Assembly: GCA_016788705.1 (NCBI GenBank)
Contig: JAEUSQ010000044.1
Coordinates: 1 to 64,000, forward strand
Reading direction: 5' to 3'
DNA: 64,000 nt
DNA from: Bacteroidetes Order II. bacterium
GTDB lineage: Bacteria; Bacteroidota; Rhodothermia; Rhodothermales; UBA2364
Shown here: positions 37,453 to 48,219 of the stretch, piece after piece
Layout: every line of letters starts with the position of its first letter
How positions within the stretch are numbered: the first letter of the stretch is position 1
Position numbers and translations under genes: made by a program
The notes under the pieces: model-generated
What the model saw: only the letters and a program-made list of their open reading frames with translations
What the model was told of the DNA's origin: nothing
Database searches by the model: none

Positions 37453-37595
37453 GGGGTTTGATCTAGTGCAACGGGGGCTTTATAGCGATTGTTGTGCGCT
37501 ACCATTGATGAACACTGCAAAAAATACTGGAATTACCTTGGATGCTAAGAACACATTTGGGGTGTTATTGGTATGATGCCCTAAAATACTTTGGA

Positions 37596-38624
37596 TTAAG
37601 TGAAAAGCCGCTTCATTATTGTTAGTGTTTTGTCAATTTGGTCTTCGGAAACGTCTATGTGGGTGGTTGCGCGAATGGTAAATGGGCCAAAGGCCACCAT
37701 GTTGATTCCTTCCTGTGATAAACGCTCCAGAATTTCTTTTGCGGGCTTGCTTTGGGTACCAAACATGACAATATTGGTTTCTGTTTTTTCGGGATCAATA
37801 TCAAATATTCCCATTTCACCCAAACCCATAGCCAATTTTTTTGCAAGCCGATGATCTTCGGCCAACCGTTCTCGATGATGTTCGAGGGCATATAAGCCTG
37901 CTGCGGCGAGGAAACCAACTTGCCTCATGCCCCCTCCCCACATTTTTCGGTAGCGGCGTGCTTTGTTAATCAATTCTTTGCTACCCGCCAATACAGAGCC
38001 AACAGGGGCACCGAGGCCCTTTGATAAACAGACACATACCGTATCAAATGGGGCGGCATACGATGCCTCCGATACCCCAGTGGCCACGCATGCATTCCAA
38101 AGTCGCGCACCATCCAAATGAAATGCCAAGCCGTGTTTTTGGACAATGTGCGCAATTTCGTGGATTTTTTCCAACGGATACACCACGCCACCCGCTTTAT
38201 TGTGGGTATTTTCCAGTGCAACAATCCGTGTTTGGGGTTCCCAGTAGGCGCCAGACCTGATGGCGGTTTCTATTTGAGCGGCTTTCAGAATACCTCGATG
38301 GCCCGGAAGGGTTTGGAATTGTAAGCCAGACAAAACAGCTCCGGCCCCCGACTCGTAGTTGAAAAGGTGGCAGCCGGATTCACAAATAACCTCATCTCCG
38401 GATTGACTATGAAGTTTAATTGCCAATTGGTTTCCCATTACACCACTTGATACAAAGAGGGCGGCTTCTTTTTCGAGCAGGGCTGCAACGGTGGCTTGGA
38501 GTCGGTTGACCGTAGGATCTTCCCCAAAGACATCGTCTCCAACGGGGGCCTCCATCATGGCTTGGCGCATGGCGGGTGTGGGCTGCGTAACGGTATCGCT
38601 CCTAAGGTCAACAGTGGTATTCAT
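37596..38624 (-). CDS. ltaE: Low-specificity L-threonine aldolase
   Basis: A 342-aa fold-type I PLP enzyme that cleaves L-threonine or L-allo-threonine to glycine and acetaldehyde. It shows [33 protein letters not shown] at the start, [10 protein letters not shown] and the PLP-binding [18 protein letters not shown] (Lys about 201). The [18 protein letters not shown] block is also typical. Length is normal. A terminator hairpin sits just upstream on the same strand, so it probably has its own promoter rather than reading through from the 38.7 kb gene. Confidence 0.93.
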   Translation of the reverse strand: MNTTVDLRSDTVTQPTPAMRQAMMEAPVGDDVFGEDPTVNRLQATVAALLEKEAALFVSSGVMGNQLAIKLHSQSGDEVICESGCHLFNYESGAGAVLSGLQFQTLPGHRGILKAAQIETAIRSGAYWEPQTRIVALENTHNKAGGVVYPLEKIHEIAHIVQKHGLAFHLDGARLWNACVATGVSEASYAAPFDTVCVCLSKGLGAPVGSVLAGSKELINKARRYRKMWGGGMRQVGFLAAAGLYALEHHRERLAEDHRLAKKLAMGLGEMGIFDIDPEKTETNIVMFGTQSKPAKEILERLSQEGINMVAFGPFTIRATTHIDVSEDQIDKTLTIMKRLFT

Positions 38625-38630
38625 GAGGTA

Positions 38631-38662
38631 TGAAAAATAAAAAGGGCTATAATATAGCCCTT
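38631..38662 (-). terminator. Rho-independent terminator
   Basis: Nine-pair perfect stem AAGGGCTAT/ATAGCCCTT with a three-base loop (38642-38662). On the minus strand it is followed by a T-rich run. It lies 20 bases after the stop codon of the 38.7 kb membrane protein gene and just before the threonine aldolase start. Confidence 0.8.
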
Positions 38663-38681
38663 GTCACAGGAAAACAAAATA

Positions 38682-40073
38682 TTAGTACATGATAGTACCA
38701 CCAGGGCTGATGGTCTGATTTGCGCCTTGTGGTTTTTTGTAGAGGTCGTTGCTACCACTTCCCAAAGGATCTACTTTTCCACCAGGTGAAATCACCACGC
38801 TAGAGTCGGGAAGGGTAGAGGTGCTCTTTCCAGTGTTAAGCGAAGCTTGCATGGCCTGCCACTGATTTAGGTTTTTGATACATTCCGGACAACCACATCG
38901 GGCCCAGTCGGAAGGCGTCCAATCTTGTGCGCGGGTTGGAAATCGGCCACCACTCCCACCGACATAACGAGCAGATTCTGTGGAAGACTCCACTTGAAAC
39001 CCCGTATCTTTTCCGTAAAGGCTTAGTTTCATTTGTTGCCAGTTAATAGGGGTGAAATCTGGTTGAGAAAACCGATATAGCCCGATGATCCCAAAGAAGA
39101 ACAGAAAGCCACCCATCAAAACTGCCGAGAAGTGTAAGGGTTTTTCATGCCATTTTTTGAGCCGTTCTAATTCCTTTTCGGAAGCAACGGTCGTCGTAAT
39201 AGGGATTGCTGTGATGATTTTGGGCAAAGCAGTACCTTTGAACGCTGGTGTCGCAGGTGGAATACGCCTTCCAAAACCAGAGGTCTTGCTCGAAGTTGGT
39301 TTTTCTGGTTTGATTTCACCTTCCGAAAAACGATGCGGGTGAAGGCCGCTTCGCTGTATGGCTACAGGTTCTAAAGTAGGCAAGGGAGTGACAGCGTCTT
39401 CCGTTAGGGGCGTTTCGGAAAAATGGGCTATTTCTGAAATAAAAACGGAAGGCCCTGCTGTAATCACTAAAACAGGGGTGATTCCCGTTTTAAATTTAAA
39501 CTGCCCTGTTTTGCCGTGCAGAATTTTCGATACTTCGGGGAACATCGTTTCTTCTGTATCATCTTCCTCTATGGGGGAGGGAGTAGAACGATTCACTACT
39601 TCCTTTCCTATGATCAGACCAGATGTGTCCGACACATCATTGGGGGCTGATTGTGCGATGTTTGGATCAGCAGTATTGATCGGATCGTAGGCTATGAGTT
39701 CCTCGAAAGCATCGTTTCCTCCCATAGGAAGCGAGGTTCGGATGGTGAAAACATTTTCCACGTTTGGTTCCGCTTCCGTCTCGTTCAGTGGAAAATGTGT
39801 CAAATGTCCATACCCCGATTCATTGGAAGTTTGTACTTGTGCTACTGGGTTGTTTGGTGCTTCAGGGTCGAGAGTATGGTGGGCAGTGGTTCCTTTTTCT
39901 GAATCTGTACTGCCAGAAGTGTCCATGAGCCTAGGTGATTCCGGTGTTTGTAACGGTTCCGGTGTTTGTTTCACGGGTTTATTCGCTGAATTGTCTTGTT
40001 GTAAGTCTTCAAAAATACCCATACTTTCCCAAAAGGAGCGGGCTTCATCGGTTGGAGGTTGCTGATCGGGCAT
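38682..40073 (-). CDS. Single-pass membrane protein, Pro/Ser/Thr-rich, unknown function
   Basis: A 463-aa protein with a long low-complexity N-terminal region rich in Pro, Thr, Ser and Glu (about residues 1-310), one transmembrane helix (about 318-338, FSAVLMGGFLFFFGIIGLYRF) and a short C-terminal part. No signal peptide is present, so the long segment is probably cytoplasmic. The C-terminal part contains a Cys pair in CGCPECIKNLNQW. No domain is recognised. Part of the sequence is poorly conserved-looking, but codon use and a clean 463-codon frame with its own terminator support a real gene. Confidence 0.6.
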   Translation of the reverse strand: MPDQQPPTDEARSFWESMGIFEDLQQDNSANKPVKQTPEPLQTPESPRLMDTSGSTDSEKGTTAHHTLDPEAPNNPVAQVQTSNESGYGHLTHFPLNETEAEPNVENVFTIRTSLPMGGNDAFEELIAYDPINTADPNIAQSAPNDVSDTSGLIIGKEVVNRSTPSPIEEDDTEETMFPEVSKILHGKTGQFKFKTGITPVLVITAGPSVFISEIAHFSETPLTEDAVTPLPTLEPVAIQRSGLHPHRFSEGEIKPEKPTSSKTSGFGRRIPPATPAFKGTALPKIITAIPITTTVASEKELERLKKWHEKPLHFSAVLMGGFLFFFGIIGLYRFSQPDFTPINWQQMKLSLYGKDTGFQVESSTESARYVGGSGGRFPTRAQDWTPSDWARCGCPECIKNLNQWQAMQASLNTGKSTSTLPDSSVVISPGGKVDPLGSGSNDLYKKPQGANQTISPGGTIMY

Positions 40074-40117
40074 ATTTTGCTATGGGCTAAGTTTGCTTTA
40101 AACTAATCAAAAAAAGA

Positions 40118-40477
40118 TCAATACATCAAGCCCATTTCCAATTTTGCTGCATCGGTCATCATATCCATGGTATAGGGCGGGTCGAAAGTCACTTCAAGGG
40201 TACATTTTCCTACCTCTGGAAGCGAACAAACCATTGTTTCTACCTCTCCCGGAAGCGTGAGAGCAGATGGGCAATTGGGCGTTGTGAGGGTCATCACGAT
40301 GTGTACCCCATCGGGTGGTGTAATGTTGATTTCATAGATCAGGCCCAGATCATATACATTCACGGGTAATTCTGGATCATAGACCATTCGGATGGCATCA
40401 ATGACCCGTTCTTTTGTAACCGGATAGTTATCGGAAACTGGGTTGGTATGTTGATTGGGATTGTTTTCGTCCATCAT
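40118..40477 (-). CDS. sufT: SufT/MIP18-family Fe-S assembly protein (DUF59)
   Basis: A 119-aa cytoplasmic protein of the DUF59/MIP18 family. It shows AIRMVYDPELPVNVYDLGLIY, the TLTTPNCPSAL block with the conserved Cys and a final FDPPYTMDMMTD. Members help to mature Fe-S proteins; SufT is the name used when it is in a suf operon. It is 32 bases after sufE and completes a sufS-sufE-sufT unit on the minus strand. The scaffold genes sufBCD are not in the window. Confidence 0.88.
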   Translation of the reverse strand: MMDENNPNQHTNPVSDNYPVTKERVIDAIRMVYDPELPVNVYDLGLIYEINITPPDGVHIVMTLTTPNCPSALTLPGEVETMVCSLPEVGKCTLEVTFDPPYTMDMMTDAAKLEMGLMY

Positions 40478-40509
40478 ATCGGAACGTTCAGTTTGGGTTG
40501 GGTAAGGAA

Positions 40510-40947
40510 TTATAGAGAAGCGGTATATCGGCTTGCGACTGCCTTAATTTTTTTGACCATCGCGGCCAATCCACCTTGTCGTTGGGAGGTCAGCAGGTGT
40601 TTTAGGCCAATTTCCTCTATAAAACGAAATTCAGTTTGGGCGATATCGGCTGGTTTTTGGAAATTCAACACCCGTATCAATAAGGCAATGATGCCTTTGG
40701 TGAGGTGCGAGTCGGAGTCTGCCCAAAGGTGCATTCTGCCTTCCTCCAGTGTTGCATGTAGCCATACCTGAGAGACGCAGCCATGTACCCGTGTAGCCTC
40801 GGTTTTAAGGGCAGGATCCATCGGTTCGAGTAAATTTCCTTGGTCTATCAGCAATTCAGTTTCTAGTTCCCAATCGCCGTCTGCCAATTGAAATTCGGCA
40901 ATTACCTCGGCTTCGCGGTCTGCAATACTGGGGATCATTGGGTTCAT
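40510..40947 (-). CDS. sufE: Cysteine desulfuration protein SufE
   Basis: A 145-aa cytoplasmic protein that accepts persulfide sulfur from SufS and passes it to the SufBCD scaffold. The acceptor Cys 57 lies in TRVHGCVSQVWL. The FxxLLxxxxxGxxMxAMxxxIK-type C-terminal end is represented by HLLTSQRQGGLAAMVKKI. The start at 40947 (MNPMIPS) gives the normal SufE length; longer in-frame starts run into sufS. It is 13 bases after the sufS stop codon. Confidence 0.93.
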   Translation of the reverse strand: MNPMIPSIADREAEVIAEFQLADGDWELETELLIDQGNLLEPMDPALKTEATRVHGCVSQVWLHATLEEGRMHLWADSDSHLTKGIIALLIRVLNFQKPADIAQTEFRFIEEIGLKHLLTSQRQGGLAAMVKKIKAVASRYTASL

Positions 40948-40960
40948 AGGGGGCACATTG

Positions 40961-42196
40961 TTAAAAAAAGCGGCGTGCTTTCTGAATGCCTTGCACCAGA
41001 GCGTCCACTTCTTCGAGGGTATTGTAAAACGTAAAAGAAGCACGGACCGATCCTGAAAGTCCAAAACGGTGGTGCAAAGGTTGCGTGCAATGGTGGCCTG
41101 TTCGGACAGCAATGCCTTGTTTGTCCAAGAGGGTTCCCAAATCAAACGGATGAATATCTTGGACGATGAACGAAAAAACGGGAGCCTTATCGGTGGCGGG
41201 TCCATATAAAACCAGGCCGTCTATTGCGCGTAGTTGTTCATCTGCATAAGCAAATAATTGCTGTTCGTGCGCCTCAATTCCTTCAAAACCGAGTGTCATC
41301 ACATAGTTTAGTGCGGCGTTTAAGCCTAAAAAGCCTGCAATATTGGGGGTTCCTGCCTCAAATTTGTGGGGTAGGACATTAAACGATGTTTCGTCAAAAG
41401 AAACCGTCCGGATCATGTCGCCACCGCCAAAAAACGGGGGCATTTGTTCCAGAAGGTGTTTTTTTCCAAACAAAACCCCTGTTCCGGTAGGGCCAAAAAC
41501 CTTATGACCGGAAAAAGTAAAAAAGTCTGCATCTAATGCTTGAATATCTATGGGCAGATGCGGCGCCGATTGTGCACCATCCACCATCACCGGAATGCCT
41601 TGTTCATGGGCCATTTGAATCATTTCATGGATAGGATTGATCGTTCCTAGCATATTGGATACGTGAATCAGCGAAACCAAGCGGACGTTTTCGGTGAGTA
41701 GGGAACGATAAACGTCTAGGTCTATGGTCCCGCTATCTGTTACAGGAATGGCTTTGACCGTAGCGCCTTTTCGGCGGGCAACCAATTGCCAAGGTACGAT
41801 ATTGGCATGGTGTTCCATTTCCGAGACCAAGACCACATCCCCGGCTTTTAAGAAGGCTTCACCAAAAGAATGGGCCACCAAATTACAAGACATCGTGGTT
41901 CCAGAAGTGAGGATAATTTCTTCTTCGGAGGGGGCATTCAGAAAATGGCGTATCGTTTTTCGTGCGGCTTCGTAGGCGTCGGTGGCCTGTTGGCTTAATG
42001 TATGAATGCCTCGATGTACGTTTGCATTGCCTTGTGCATAAAACTGGTTGGTTGCGTCTAATACAGAATGGGGCTTGTGGGCCGTTGCCCCATTATCTAA
42101 ATATACCAATGGTTTTTGGTTAATAGATTGGTGCAAGGCCGGAAAATCCGCACGAACGCGGTTTACATCAAACGCAATAGCGGTATTTAAAAGCAT
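40961..42196 (-). CDS. sufS: Cysteine desulfurase SufS
   Basis: A 411-aa PLP enzyme that takes sulfur from L-cysteine, leaving alanine. The PLP lysine is in FTFSGHKVFGPTG (about residue 231) and the persulfide Cys 370 in VRTGHHCTQPL. YLDNGATAHKP, ANVHRGIHTLSQQATDAYE, VSEMEHHANIVPW and DGAQSAPH are standard SufS/CsdA motifs. Length is typical. It begins the sufS-sufE-sufT unit, with the upstream BNR protein gene on the same strand about 100 bases away. Confidence 0.95.
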   Translation of the reverse strand: MLLNTAIAFDVNRVRADFPALHQSINQKPLVYLDNGATAHKPHSVLDATNQFYAQGNANVHRGIHTLSQQATDAYEAARKTIRHFLNAPSEEEIILTSGTTMSCNLVAHSFGEAFLKAGDVVLVSEMEHHANIVPWQLVARRKGATVKAIPVTDSGTIDLDVYRSLLTENVRLVSLIHVSNMLGTINPIHEMIQMAHEQGIPVMVDGAQSAPHLPIDIQALDADFFTFSGHKVFGPTGTGVLFGKKHLLEQMPPFFGGGDMIRTVSFDETSFNVLPHKFEAGTPNIAGFLGLNAALNYVMTLGFEGIEAHEQQLFAYADEQLRAIDGLVLYGPATDKAPVFSFIVQDIHPFDLGTLLDKQGIAVRTGHHCTQPLHHRFGLSGSVRASFTFYNTLEEVDALVQGIQKARRFF

Positions 42197-42295
42197 TGGG
42201 TACGGATTCTTATTTAGATTGAATACAAACAGAACGCCGTACCCTTCAAAAGGTTTGCCAGATTGTTCTCTTTAAACGCTCTTCATGAAACAGTA

Positions 42296-45157
42296 TCAGC
42301 GCCTTGGTTCGGGTTTAACAACTTTGAGCGTGGTCTCGGTGTTGGCTTTTCCGACAGCTACAGAGAAGGTATAGTCGCCTTCGGTTAGGTAGAGCACGCC
42401 ATTTTCACCCGGTTTTTGGTTGCCCAAGCTACCAGGTTGAGCAGAAAGGTTGTAGGAGACCTCGTTCAGGCCCATTCTTAAGGAGTGGGTAAAGGTTTTG
42501 AGGGTTTTGCCGGATTTGTCTTTTACCACAATTGTTGCATTCCCAGCAGTTTTTGCAAAAACGTACAAGGTTGTTTTAGGCTCAAAGGCGTCGCGCCATG
42601 TGGCTCCTTTTGTTCCCCATCTTTCATTAAACGTTACTTTTTCGGGTGTGAATAGGTGTAAATCTTTGGCTAATGTAGCCTCATCCAATTGTCGGAGTTG
42701 GGAGAGGTTGGCTATATAGATGGATCGCCCATGTGTGCCGACAATGAGATCTCCTGCCTTTGGATGAATGGCCAAGTCATGAACAGGTGTATGTGGAAAG
42801 CCATTGTCGAGCTGGTGAAAGCTCATGCCTCCATCCAACGAAGCATAGACGCCCAAATCTGTCCCCACAAAGAGCAATTTGGGGTTTGTGATGTCTTCAA
42901 CAATCGCGTTGACAGGTTCGTGGGGCAGGTCTTTTCCGATGCGGGTCCAGTTTTGTCCATAGTCTTTAGAAACATAGACATAAGCATCGAAGTGGTCCCA
43001 ACGATAGCCATTCAGGGTTACATAGACCGTGGCTTTGTCAAAGCGACTGGCTTTTACACGGCTCACCCAAAGGTTTGCGGGTAGATTGTCTGAGATGCGT
43101 TGCCAAGAAATCCCGCCATCTTTAGAAACATGTACCAAGCCGTCGTCGGATCCGGTGTAGAGCAAACCAAATTGCAATGGGGATTCGTCTATGGTGGCAA
43201 GTGTGCCAAAGGGAACATCTCCGGGCTTGCCGCCAAGGGTCAGGTCGCCAGAGATGGCCGTAAAGGTGTCGCCTTTGTCCATCGAGCGGTAGAGGCGATT
43301 GGCGCCAAAGTACAAAATATCTTGGTTGTGTCGCGATAAATGAATAGGCGTTTGCCAGTTGAAGCGGAGAGGCCGCTCGCCTAATTTATGGCGTGGCCGT
43401 ACCGGGCGTGATTGCCGTGTGGCGCGGTTCATGCGGGAATAAAACCCAAATTGTGAGCCAAAATACACCGTATTGTTGTCTCGAAAGTCCACCTGTACCT
43501 GCATTCCATCGCCACCACCCAAACGTTGGTATGGGTAACGCCCATCGTCGGTCCATTCAAATGGGGACTGTTGGTAGGTGCTGGGGCCAACCCAGACACC
43601 GTTGTCTTGTAAGCCTCCATAGACATTGTACGGCTCTGCCATATCGAAGGTAACAGTGTAGAATTGGCCTACCGATGGGGTATTGATTTTAAACCACGAA
43701 GCACCGTCGTCATAGGAAATGTTAACGCCGCCGTCGTTTCCATTGATGAGATGGCCGGGCCGATTGGGGTTTATCCAAAGGGCATGGTGATCAGCGTGGA
43801 CATTGTCGCCATTGATGTTTTGGAAGGTTTTACCCCCATCATCCGAGCGCAAGATCGGGACCCCCGCCACAAAAACCTTTTCCGGATTTTTTGGATGTGC
43901 CCAAACGGTTCCGAAATAATAGCCATAGGTATAATACACCTGATCTAAATACCCGTCATGGGTTTTTTTCCAAGATTTCCCGCCATCGGTAGAGCGGTAC
44001 AGTTCTGCGCCAATCACATCGGTGTCAAATAGTTGCTGGTTGGCATCCTCTAGATATTCCACCAAAGCGATGGGTTTCACCTCGTCTCGGCGCACCATTT
44101 CGGTTACACTTTCGGGGGTGTATTCACGCGGGAAGCCAAAATTTTCGAGATATTGTTTTAAGTCCTCTTTTTTGAGCGCCAGAAAGGTTTCTTTGCTCAT
44201 CGTCCGAAGGTCGTCTTTGGAAAGCCCTATTTCTGATTTTTGGGCGGACTTCGGCTTGGTGAATTGGTTGTCTAAGAAAGCATATAGGCTATTTCCGGAG
44301 ATGCTCAGGCCAATCCGTCCAATCCCTTTTCCGGTGGGGAAACCCGCATTTTTGGTGGAAACCAGCGTCCAAGAGTCTCCGCCATTGGTGCTTTTATAAA
44401 TGCCAGAGGTTTCGCCCGCCTCCTCAAAATTCCATGCACGGCGTGTGCGATACCACGCAGCCGCATACAATACATTGGGGTTGGCGGGGTCCACTACCAA
44501 ATCTATCACTCCCGTATTTTCGTCAATAAATAAGGTTTTTTTCCACGTTTTGCCTCCATCGGTGGTTTTAAACACGCCCCGTTCGGGATTGGACGAGTAG
44601 AGGTGGCCAATGGCTGCTACCCATGCAATATTGGGATTGGTTGGGTGTAAGACCATTCGTCCGATGTGGTGCGTTTCGGCAAGCCCCAGATGTTGCCAAG
44701 ATTTCCCCCCATCGGCTGATTTATAGACCCCTGTTCCGGCATATGACGAGCGGCTGGAGTTGCTTTCGCCTGTTCCCACCCAAATGGTATTGCGGCCCCA
44801 GTCAACAGCAAGGTCCCCGATTGTGGGGCTTGCTTCTTGGTCAAAAATAGGCGTAAAAGTAGCGCCATTGTTGTGGGTAAAAAAAACAGAACCAGACGCA
44901 TACGCCACATAATATTGGGTAGGGTCCGATGGGTTAACATCGAGGTCGGTCACGCGGCCACTCATAATGGTAGGTCCAATATTCCTTAAAGGCAAACCGG
45001 CCACCCAAGACTGGGCTTTGGCCATCTTTCGGGTGTTAAATGCGCCCAATCGGGCGCTTTCGGAGGTAGGGACTACTTGGCTTTCGACAATGGAGGGCAA
45101 GGCAATCAGCCCGATTAGCCACAACGCCATGATAGAAAAAGTACGAAGACAACGCAT
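42296..45157 (-). CDS. Large secreted sortilin/VPS10-type BNR propeller protein
   Basis: A 953-aa protein with an N-terminal signal peptide (about 1-26) and then many Asp-box/BNR repeats (SADGGKSW, TTDGGKTW, STNGGDSW, STDGGKSW) across residues 50-800. An alpha-helical Lys/Glu-rich insert (about residues 308-365, with SKDDLRTMSKETFLALKKEDL) interrupts the propeller. The C-terminal 130 residues form a beta-rich domain (TLYVFAKTAGNATIVVKDKSGKTL) without a T9SS tail; it ends with a basic stretch. Related to the T9SS BNR protein at 6.2-8.7 kb in fold but not in tail. Activity unknown, probably surface or periplasmic. Confidence 0.82.
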   Translation of the reverse strand: MRCLRTFSIMALWLIGLIALPSIVESQVVPTSESARLGAFNTRKMAKAQSWVAGLPLRNIGPTIMSGRVTDLDVNPSDPTQYYVAYASGSVFFTHNNGATFTPIFDQEASPTIGDLAVDWGRNTIWVGTGESNSSRSSYAGTGVYKSADGGKSWQHLGLAETHHIGRMVLHPTNPNIAWVAAIGHLYSSNPERGVFKTTDGGKTWKKTLFIDENTGVIDLVVDPANPNVLYAAAWYRTRRAWNFEEAGETSGIYKSTNGGDSWTLVSTKNAGFPTGKGIGRIGLSISGNSLYAFLDNQFTKPKSAQKSEIGLSKDDLRTMSKETFLALKKEDLKQYLENFGFPREYTPESVTEMVRRDEVKPIALVEYLEDANQQLFDTDVIGAELYRSTDGGKSWKKTHDGYLDQVYYTYGYYFGTVWAHPKNPEKVFVAGVPILRSDDGGKTFQNINGDNVHADHHALWINPNRPGHLINGNDGGVNISYDDGASWFKINTPSVGQFYTVTFDMAEPYNVYGGLQDNGVWVGPSTYQQSPFEWTDDGRYPYQRLGGGDGMQVQVDFRDNNTVYFGSQFGFYSRMNRATRQSRPVRPRHKLGERPLRFNWQTPIHLSRHNQDILYFGANRLYRSMDKGDTFTAISGDLTLGGKPGDVPFGTLATIDESPLQFGLLYTGSDDGLVHVSKDGGISWQRISDNLPANLWVSRVKASRFDKATVYVTLNGYRWDHFDAYVYVSKDYGQNWTRIGKDLPHEPVNAIVEDITNPKLLFVGTDLGVYASLDGGMSFHQLDNGFPHTPVHDLAIHPKAGDLIVGTHGRSIYIANLSQLRQLDEATLAKDLHLFTPEKVTFNERWGTKGATWRDAFEPKTTLYVFAKTAGNATIVVKDKSGKTLKTFTHSLRMGLNEVSYNLSAQPGSLGNQKPGENGVLYLTEGDYTFSVAVGKANTETTLKVVKPEPRR

Positions 45158-45315
45158 ACATTTGGAGGTTCAGATAGATGGAAACGTGAGGTAAATTTTT
45201 TTCGTCGGGAACTCTTTAGGAAAGAAAATACTACATAAACTTCCCGATTTAGACAAAGGTGGAACGCCGTATTCGGTTTCCGGACGGATATCTTGTACAA
45301 AATAAGCATAAAAAG

Positions 45316-46017
45316 ATGACAGACTTTTCCTTAATGGACAAAAAAGCAATTGATGAATGGCAAACCAAGTCCATCCAAGATACATGGCGTATTTTTCGCA
45401 TCATGAGCGAATTTGTGGAAGGATTTCAGACACTCAGTAGTCTTGGCCCTTGTGTGACTATTTTTGGATCTGCACGTCTAAAAGAAGATCATCCGTATTA
45501 CCACAAAACCGTGGAAATTGGACAGAAACTGGTGGAACGTGGCTTTGGCGTTATTACGGGAGGCGGCCCAGGGTTGATGGAAGCGGCCAACCGAGGCGCT
45601 TCTCAAGGCAAGGGCGTATCGGTTGGGCTGAATATTACCCTGCCGCACGAACAGTTTTCCAATCCCTATGTTGATCCGGATAAACTCATTACCTTCGATT
45701 TCTTTTTCGCGCGTAAGGTGATGTTTGTTAAATATGCAATGGGATTTATTGCCATGCCGGGTGGATTTGGGACATTGGACGAGCTTTTTGAATCACTAAC
45801 CCTCGTTCAAACCGGAAAAGCACGCATCTTTCCAATAGTTCTTGTAGGAAAGTCGTTTTGGGAGCCGTTGGTCACATGGATCAAAAGTACTTTAAAAGAA
45901 GGGGGATTCATCTCTCCGGAAGACCTTGAACTGATTCACGTTACCGATGATTCGGAGGAAGTGGTGAACATCATCACCGATTTTTATAAAAAGCACCGAA
46001 TCAAACCGAACTTCTAA
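45316..46017 (+). CDS. LOG-family protein (cytokinin riboside 5'-monophosphate phosphoribohydrolase type)
   Basis: A 233-aa Rossmann-fold cytoplasmic protein. The LOG motifs are GGGPGLMEAANRGA and PGGFGTLDELFE. LOG enzymes split nucleoside 5'-monophosphates to free base plus ribose 5-phosphate; bacterial members are not necessarily cytokinin-producing. It starts MTDFSLMDKKAI at 45316, the first ATG after a GTG-initiated extension in frame. It is divergent from the BNR protein gene and 64 bases before the PBP4 gene. Confidence 0.88.
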   Translation: MTDFSLMDKKAIDEWQTKSIQDTWRIFRIMSEFVEGFQTLSSLGPCVTIFGSARLKEDHPYYHKTVEIGQKLVERGFGVITGGGPGLMEAANRGASQGKGVSVGLNITLPHEQFSNPYVDPDKLITFDFFFARKVMFVKYAMGFIAMPGGFGTLDELFESLTLVQTGKARIFPIVLVGKSFWEPLVTWIKSTLKEGGFISPEDLELIHVTDDSEEVVNIITDFYKKHRIKPNF

Positions 46018-46081
46018 CCCCTATTTTGTTCAAATTGTTTTTAACTACCTCTGCCACCCCCTATTTCTGCCAAAACCCATC

Positions 46082-47632
46082 ATGAAGTTGTATCGTTTGT
46101 CGTTGTCCATCTTTTTGGTTCTGAGTATCGCCTTTTTTCAGGAAGCCCGTGCACAGGAGGAGCCGGATTCTACGGAAGTGGACATTCCAGAACCGCCCGA
46201 AACCAAGTCCCCTAAATCGCTGGGAGAACAAATTTCAGATTATCTTTCCCGCTATAATGCGGGTGCCATCTGGGGTATTAAAGTCATGGACCTGACGAAT
46301 GGGGAGGTGCTGTATGAACGGAATCCCGAAAGACCCTTAACCCCAGCGTCTAACATGAAACTTTATACAACTGCGGCGGCCTTGGATTTACTTGGGGCGG
46401 ACTTTCGCTACGAGACCGATCTCTACTATAAAGGTAAAATTGAAGGCGAAACACTACGGGGCGACTTATACATCCGAGGATCGGGTGACCCAAGTTTGGG
46501 TGGCTTATTTGATGACGAACAGAACGACTTGTTACGGGTCTTCCATGAATGGTCGGAGGCGCTGAAAAGAATGGGCATCCGGAATGTTGAGGGCAATGTG
46601 ATTGGCGATGACGACGTCTTTGATGATTTTGCGCGTGGGGAAGAATGGGAATCGCGGGATTTTAACAATTGTTATGCCGCCGAAGTAAGCGGATTGTCCT
46701 TTACCGAGAACTGTGTGGAATTTACGGTCGAGGGTAATCGCCCCGGACAAAAAGCAACGGTAACACTACGTCCCGGAAATACGGAATATGTACAATTGGT
46801 GAACAAGACTTCCACTACTTCCGGTCGCGGGGTCAGTGGAGGTGTGGGGAGGCCCTACCATACCAATAATATGACGTTTACCGTAAAAGTGGGTTCTGGA
46901 CGTTCTTATACCAACACCATGCCCATAACAAATCCGACGCTTTTTACGGCACAGGTATTTAAAGAAACCTTGCAAAATAGCGGTATTCAAATTTGGGGTC
47001 GTGCGGTGGATGTGGATAGTCTTGCGGAAAAACCTTTGTATCGTGGCTATGAAATGCGACGGGTGGGCACTGCTGTTTCGCCGCCGATGTCCGAAATTGC
47101 TGCCGTAATCAATAAACGAAGCCACAATATGTATGCCGAGCATGTACTCAAAACCCTCGGAACGACCACTTCGTGGGATGGCGTACCCCGGCCTGGTTCT
47201 GCCGTGCGCGGAGGACGCGCTATTCGGGATTTTCTGCGGAAAATTGGCACGCGGACGGATGACATTATCCTGACGGATGGATCGGGCCTCTCGCGGGGGA
47301 ATAAAATTACCGCTGCTGCTACGGTTCGGTTATTGGAGTATATGTACCATCATCCCAATACCCAGACCAGACAGGCATTTTATAACTCTTTATCGGTTGC
47401 TGGGGTGGATGGAACCCTCAGAAAGCGCATGAAAGAATACCCAACCATCGGGAATGTCCGGGCGAAAACCGGATACATCAATGGGGTTCGGTCCTTGAGT
47501 GGGTATGTGACAACGGTGATGGGAACCCCTATTGCGTTCTCGCTCATTGCCAACCAATACAATACTTCTACGGGATATGTGACCCGCGTACAAGACAGTA
47601 TTGTTAAGTTGATTGCCCGGTATCAGCATTAA
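46082..47632 (+). CDS. dacB: D-alanyl-D-alanine carboxypeptidase/endopeptidase, PBP4 (S13 family)
   Basis: A 516-aa periplasmic penicillin-binding protein with a signal peptide (about 1-24). It trims D-alanine from, or cuts cross-links in, peptidoglycan. The S13 catalytic set is complete: SNMK at 90-93 (SxxK), SHN in [12 protein letters not shown] (SxN) and [17 protein letters not shown] (KTG). [19 protein letters not shown] is the family's nucleophile region. Length is normal. It is 17 bases upstream of hslV and probably cotranscribed with it. Confidence 0.93.
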   Translation: MKLYRLSLSIFLVLSIAFFQEARAQEEPDSTEVDIPEPPETKSPKSLGEQISDYLSRYNAGAIWGIKVMDLTNGEVLYERNPERPLTPASNMKLYTTAAALDLLGADFRYETDLYYKGKIEGETLRGDLYIRGSGDPSLGGLFDDEQNDLLRVFHEWSEALKRMGIRNVEGNVIGDDDVFDDFARGEEWESRDFNNCYAAEVSGLSFTENCVEFTVEGNRPGQKATVTLRPGNTEYVQLVNKTSTTSGRGVSGGVGRPYHTNNMTFTVKVGSGRSYTNTMPITNPTLFTAQVFKETLQNSGIQIWGRAVDVDSLAEKPLYRGYEMRRVGTAVSPPMSEIAAVINKRSHNMYAEHVLKTLGTTTSWDGVPRPGSAVRGGRAIRDFLRKIGTRTDDIILTDGSGLSRGNKITAAATVRLLEYMYHHPNTQTRQAFYNSLSVAGVDGTLRKRMKEYPTIGNVRAKTGYINGVRSLSGYVTTVMGTPIAFSLIANQYNTSTGYVTRVQDSIVKLIARYQH

Positions 47633-47649
47633 TTTCAAACAAGGGATAC

Positions 47650-48186
47650 ATGACCAAATTAAAAGCAACAACCGTTATTGCAATAAAAAAAGACGGCAAA
47701 GTAGCGATCGGATCGGATGGACAGGCCACCTTTGGCGATACCGTAATGAAGCATAAAGTACAAAAAGTACGGGTCTTGAACGAAGGGAAATTACTCGTTG
47801 GTTTTGCAGGTGGGACGGCAGATGCCTTCACCCTGATGGAGCGATTCGAGGAGAAATTGCGAGAGCGAAGAGGGAATGTATTGCGTGCAGCGGTAGAATT
47901 GGCCAAAGATTGGCGAACAGACCGTTACCTACGTCGTTTGGAGGCATTGATGGCGGTGGCCTCGCCGGATCATCTTTTGCTGATTAGCGGCACGGGCGAT
48001 GTGATAGAACCGGATGACGACATTGTGGCCATTGGCTCCGGTGGTTCCTATGCCCTCGCTGCTGCACGCGCCATGCTCAAACACAGCCCCCAACTATCGG
48101 CCAAGGAAATTGTGACCGAAGCCCTGCACATTGCCGCCGACATTTGTATTTACACCAACCACGAGATCAACGTCCAAGAAATCTGA
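47650..48186 (+). CDS. hslV: ATP-dependent protease peptidase subunit HslV
   Basis: A 178-aa proteasome-like peptidase that assembles as two hexamer rings and degrades proteins unfolded by HslU. The mature form should begin at Thr 7 ([10 protein letters not shown]) after removal of a six-residue propeptide. [39 protein letters not shown] and [16 protein letters not shown] are standard. Length is normal. hslU follows after 33 bases. Confidence 0.97.
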   Translation: MTKLKATTVIAIKKDGKVAIGSDGQATFGDTVMKHKVQKVRVLNEGKLLVGFAGGTADAFTLMERFEEKLRERRGNVLRAAVELAKDWRTDRYLRRLEALMAVASPDHLLLISGTGDVIEPDDDIVAIGSGGSYALAAARAMLKHSPQLSAKEIVTEALHIAADICIYTNHEINVQEI

Positions 48187-48219
48187 TTTGGACGGCTTTT
48201 TTCTGAATAACCGAACTAC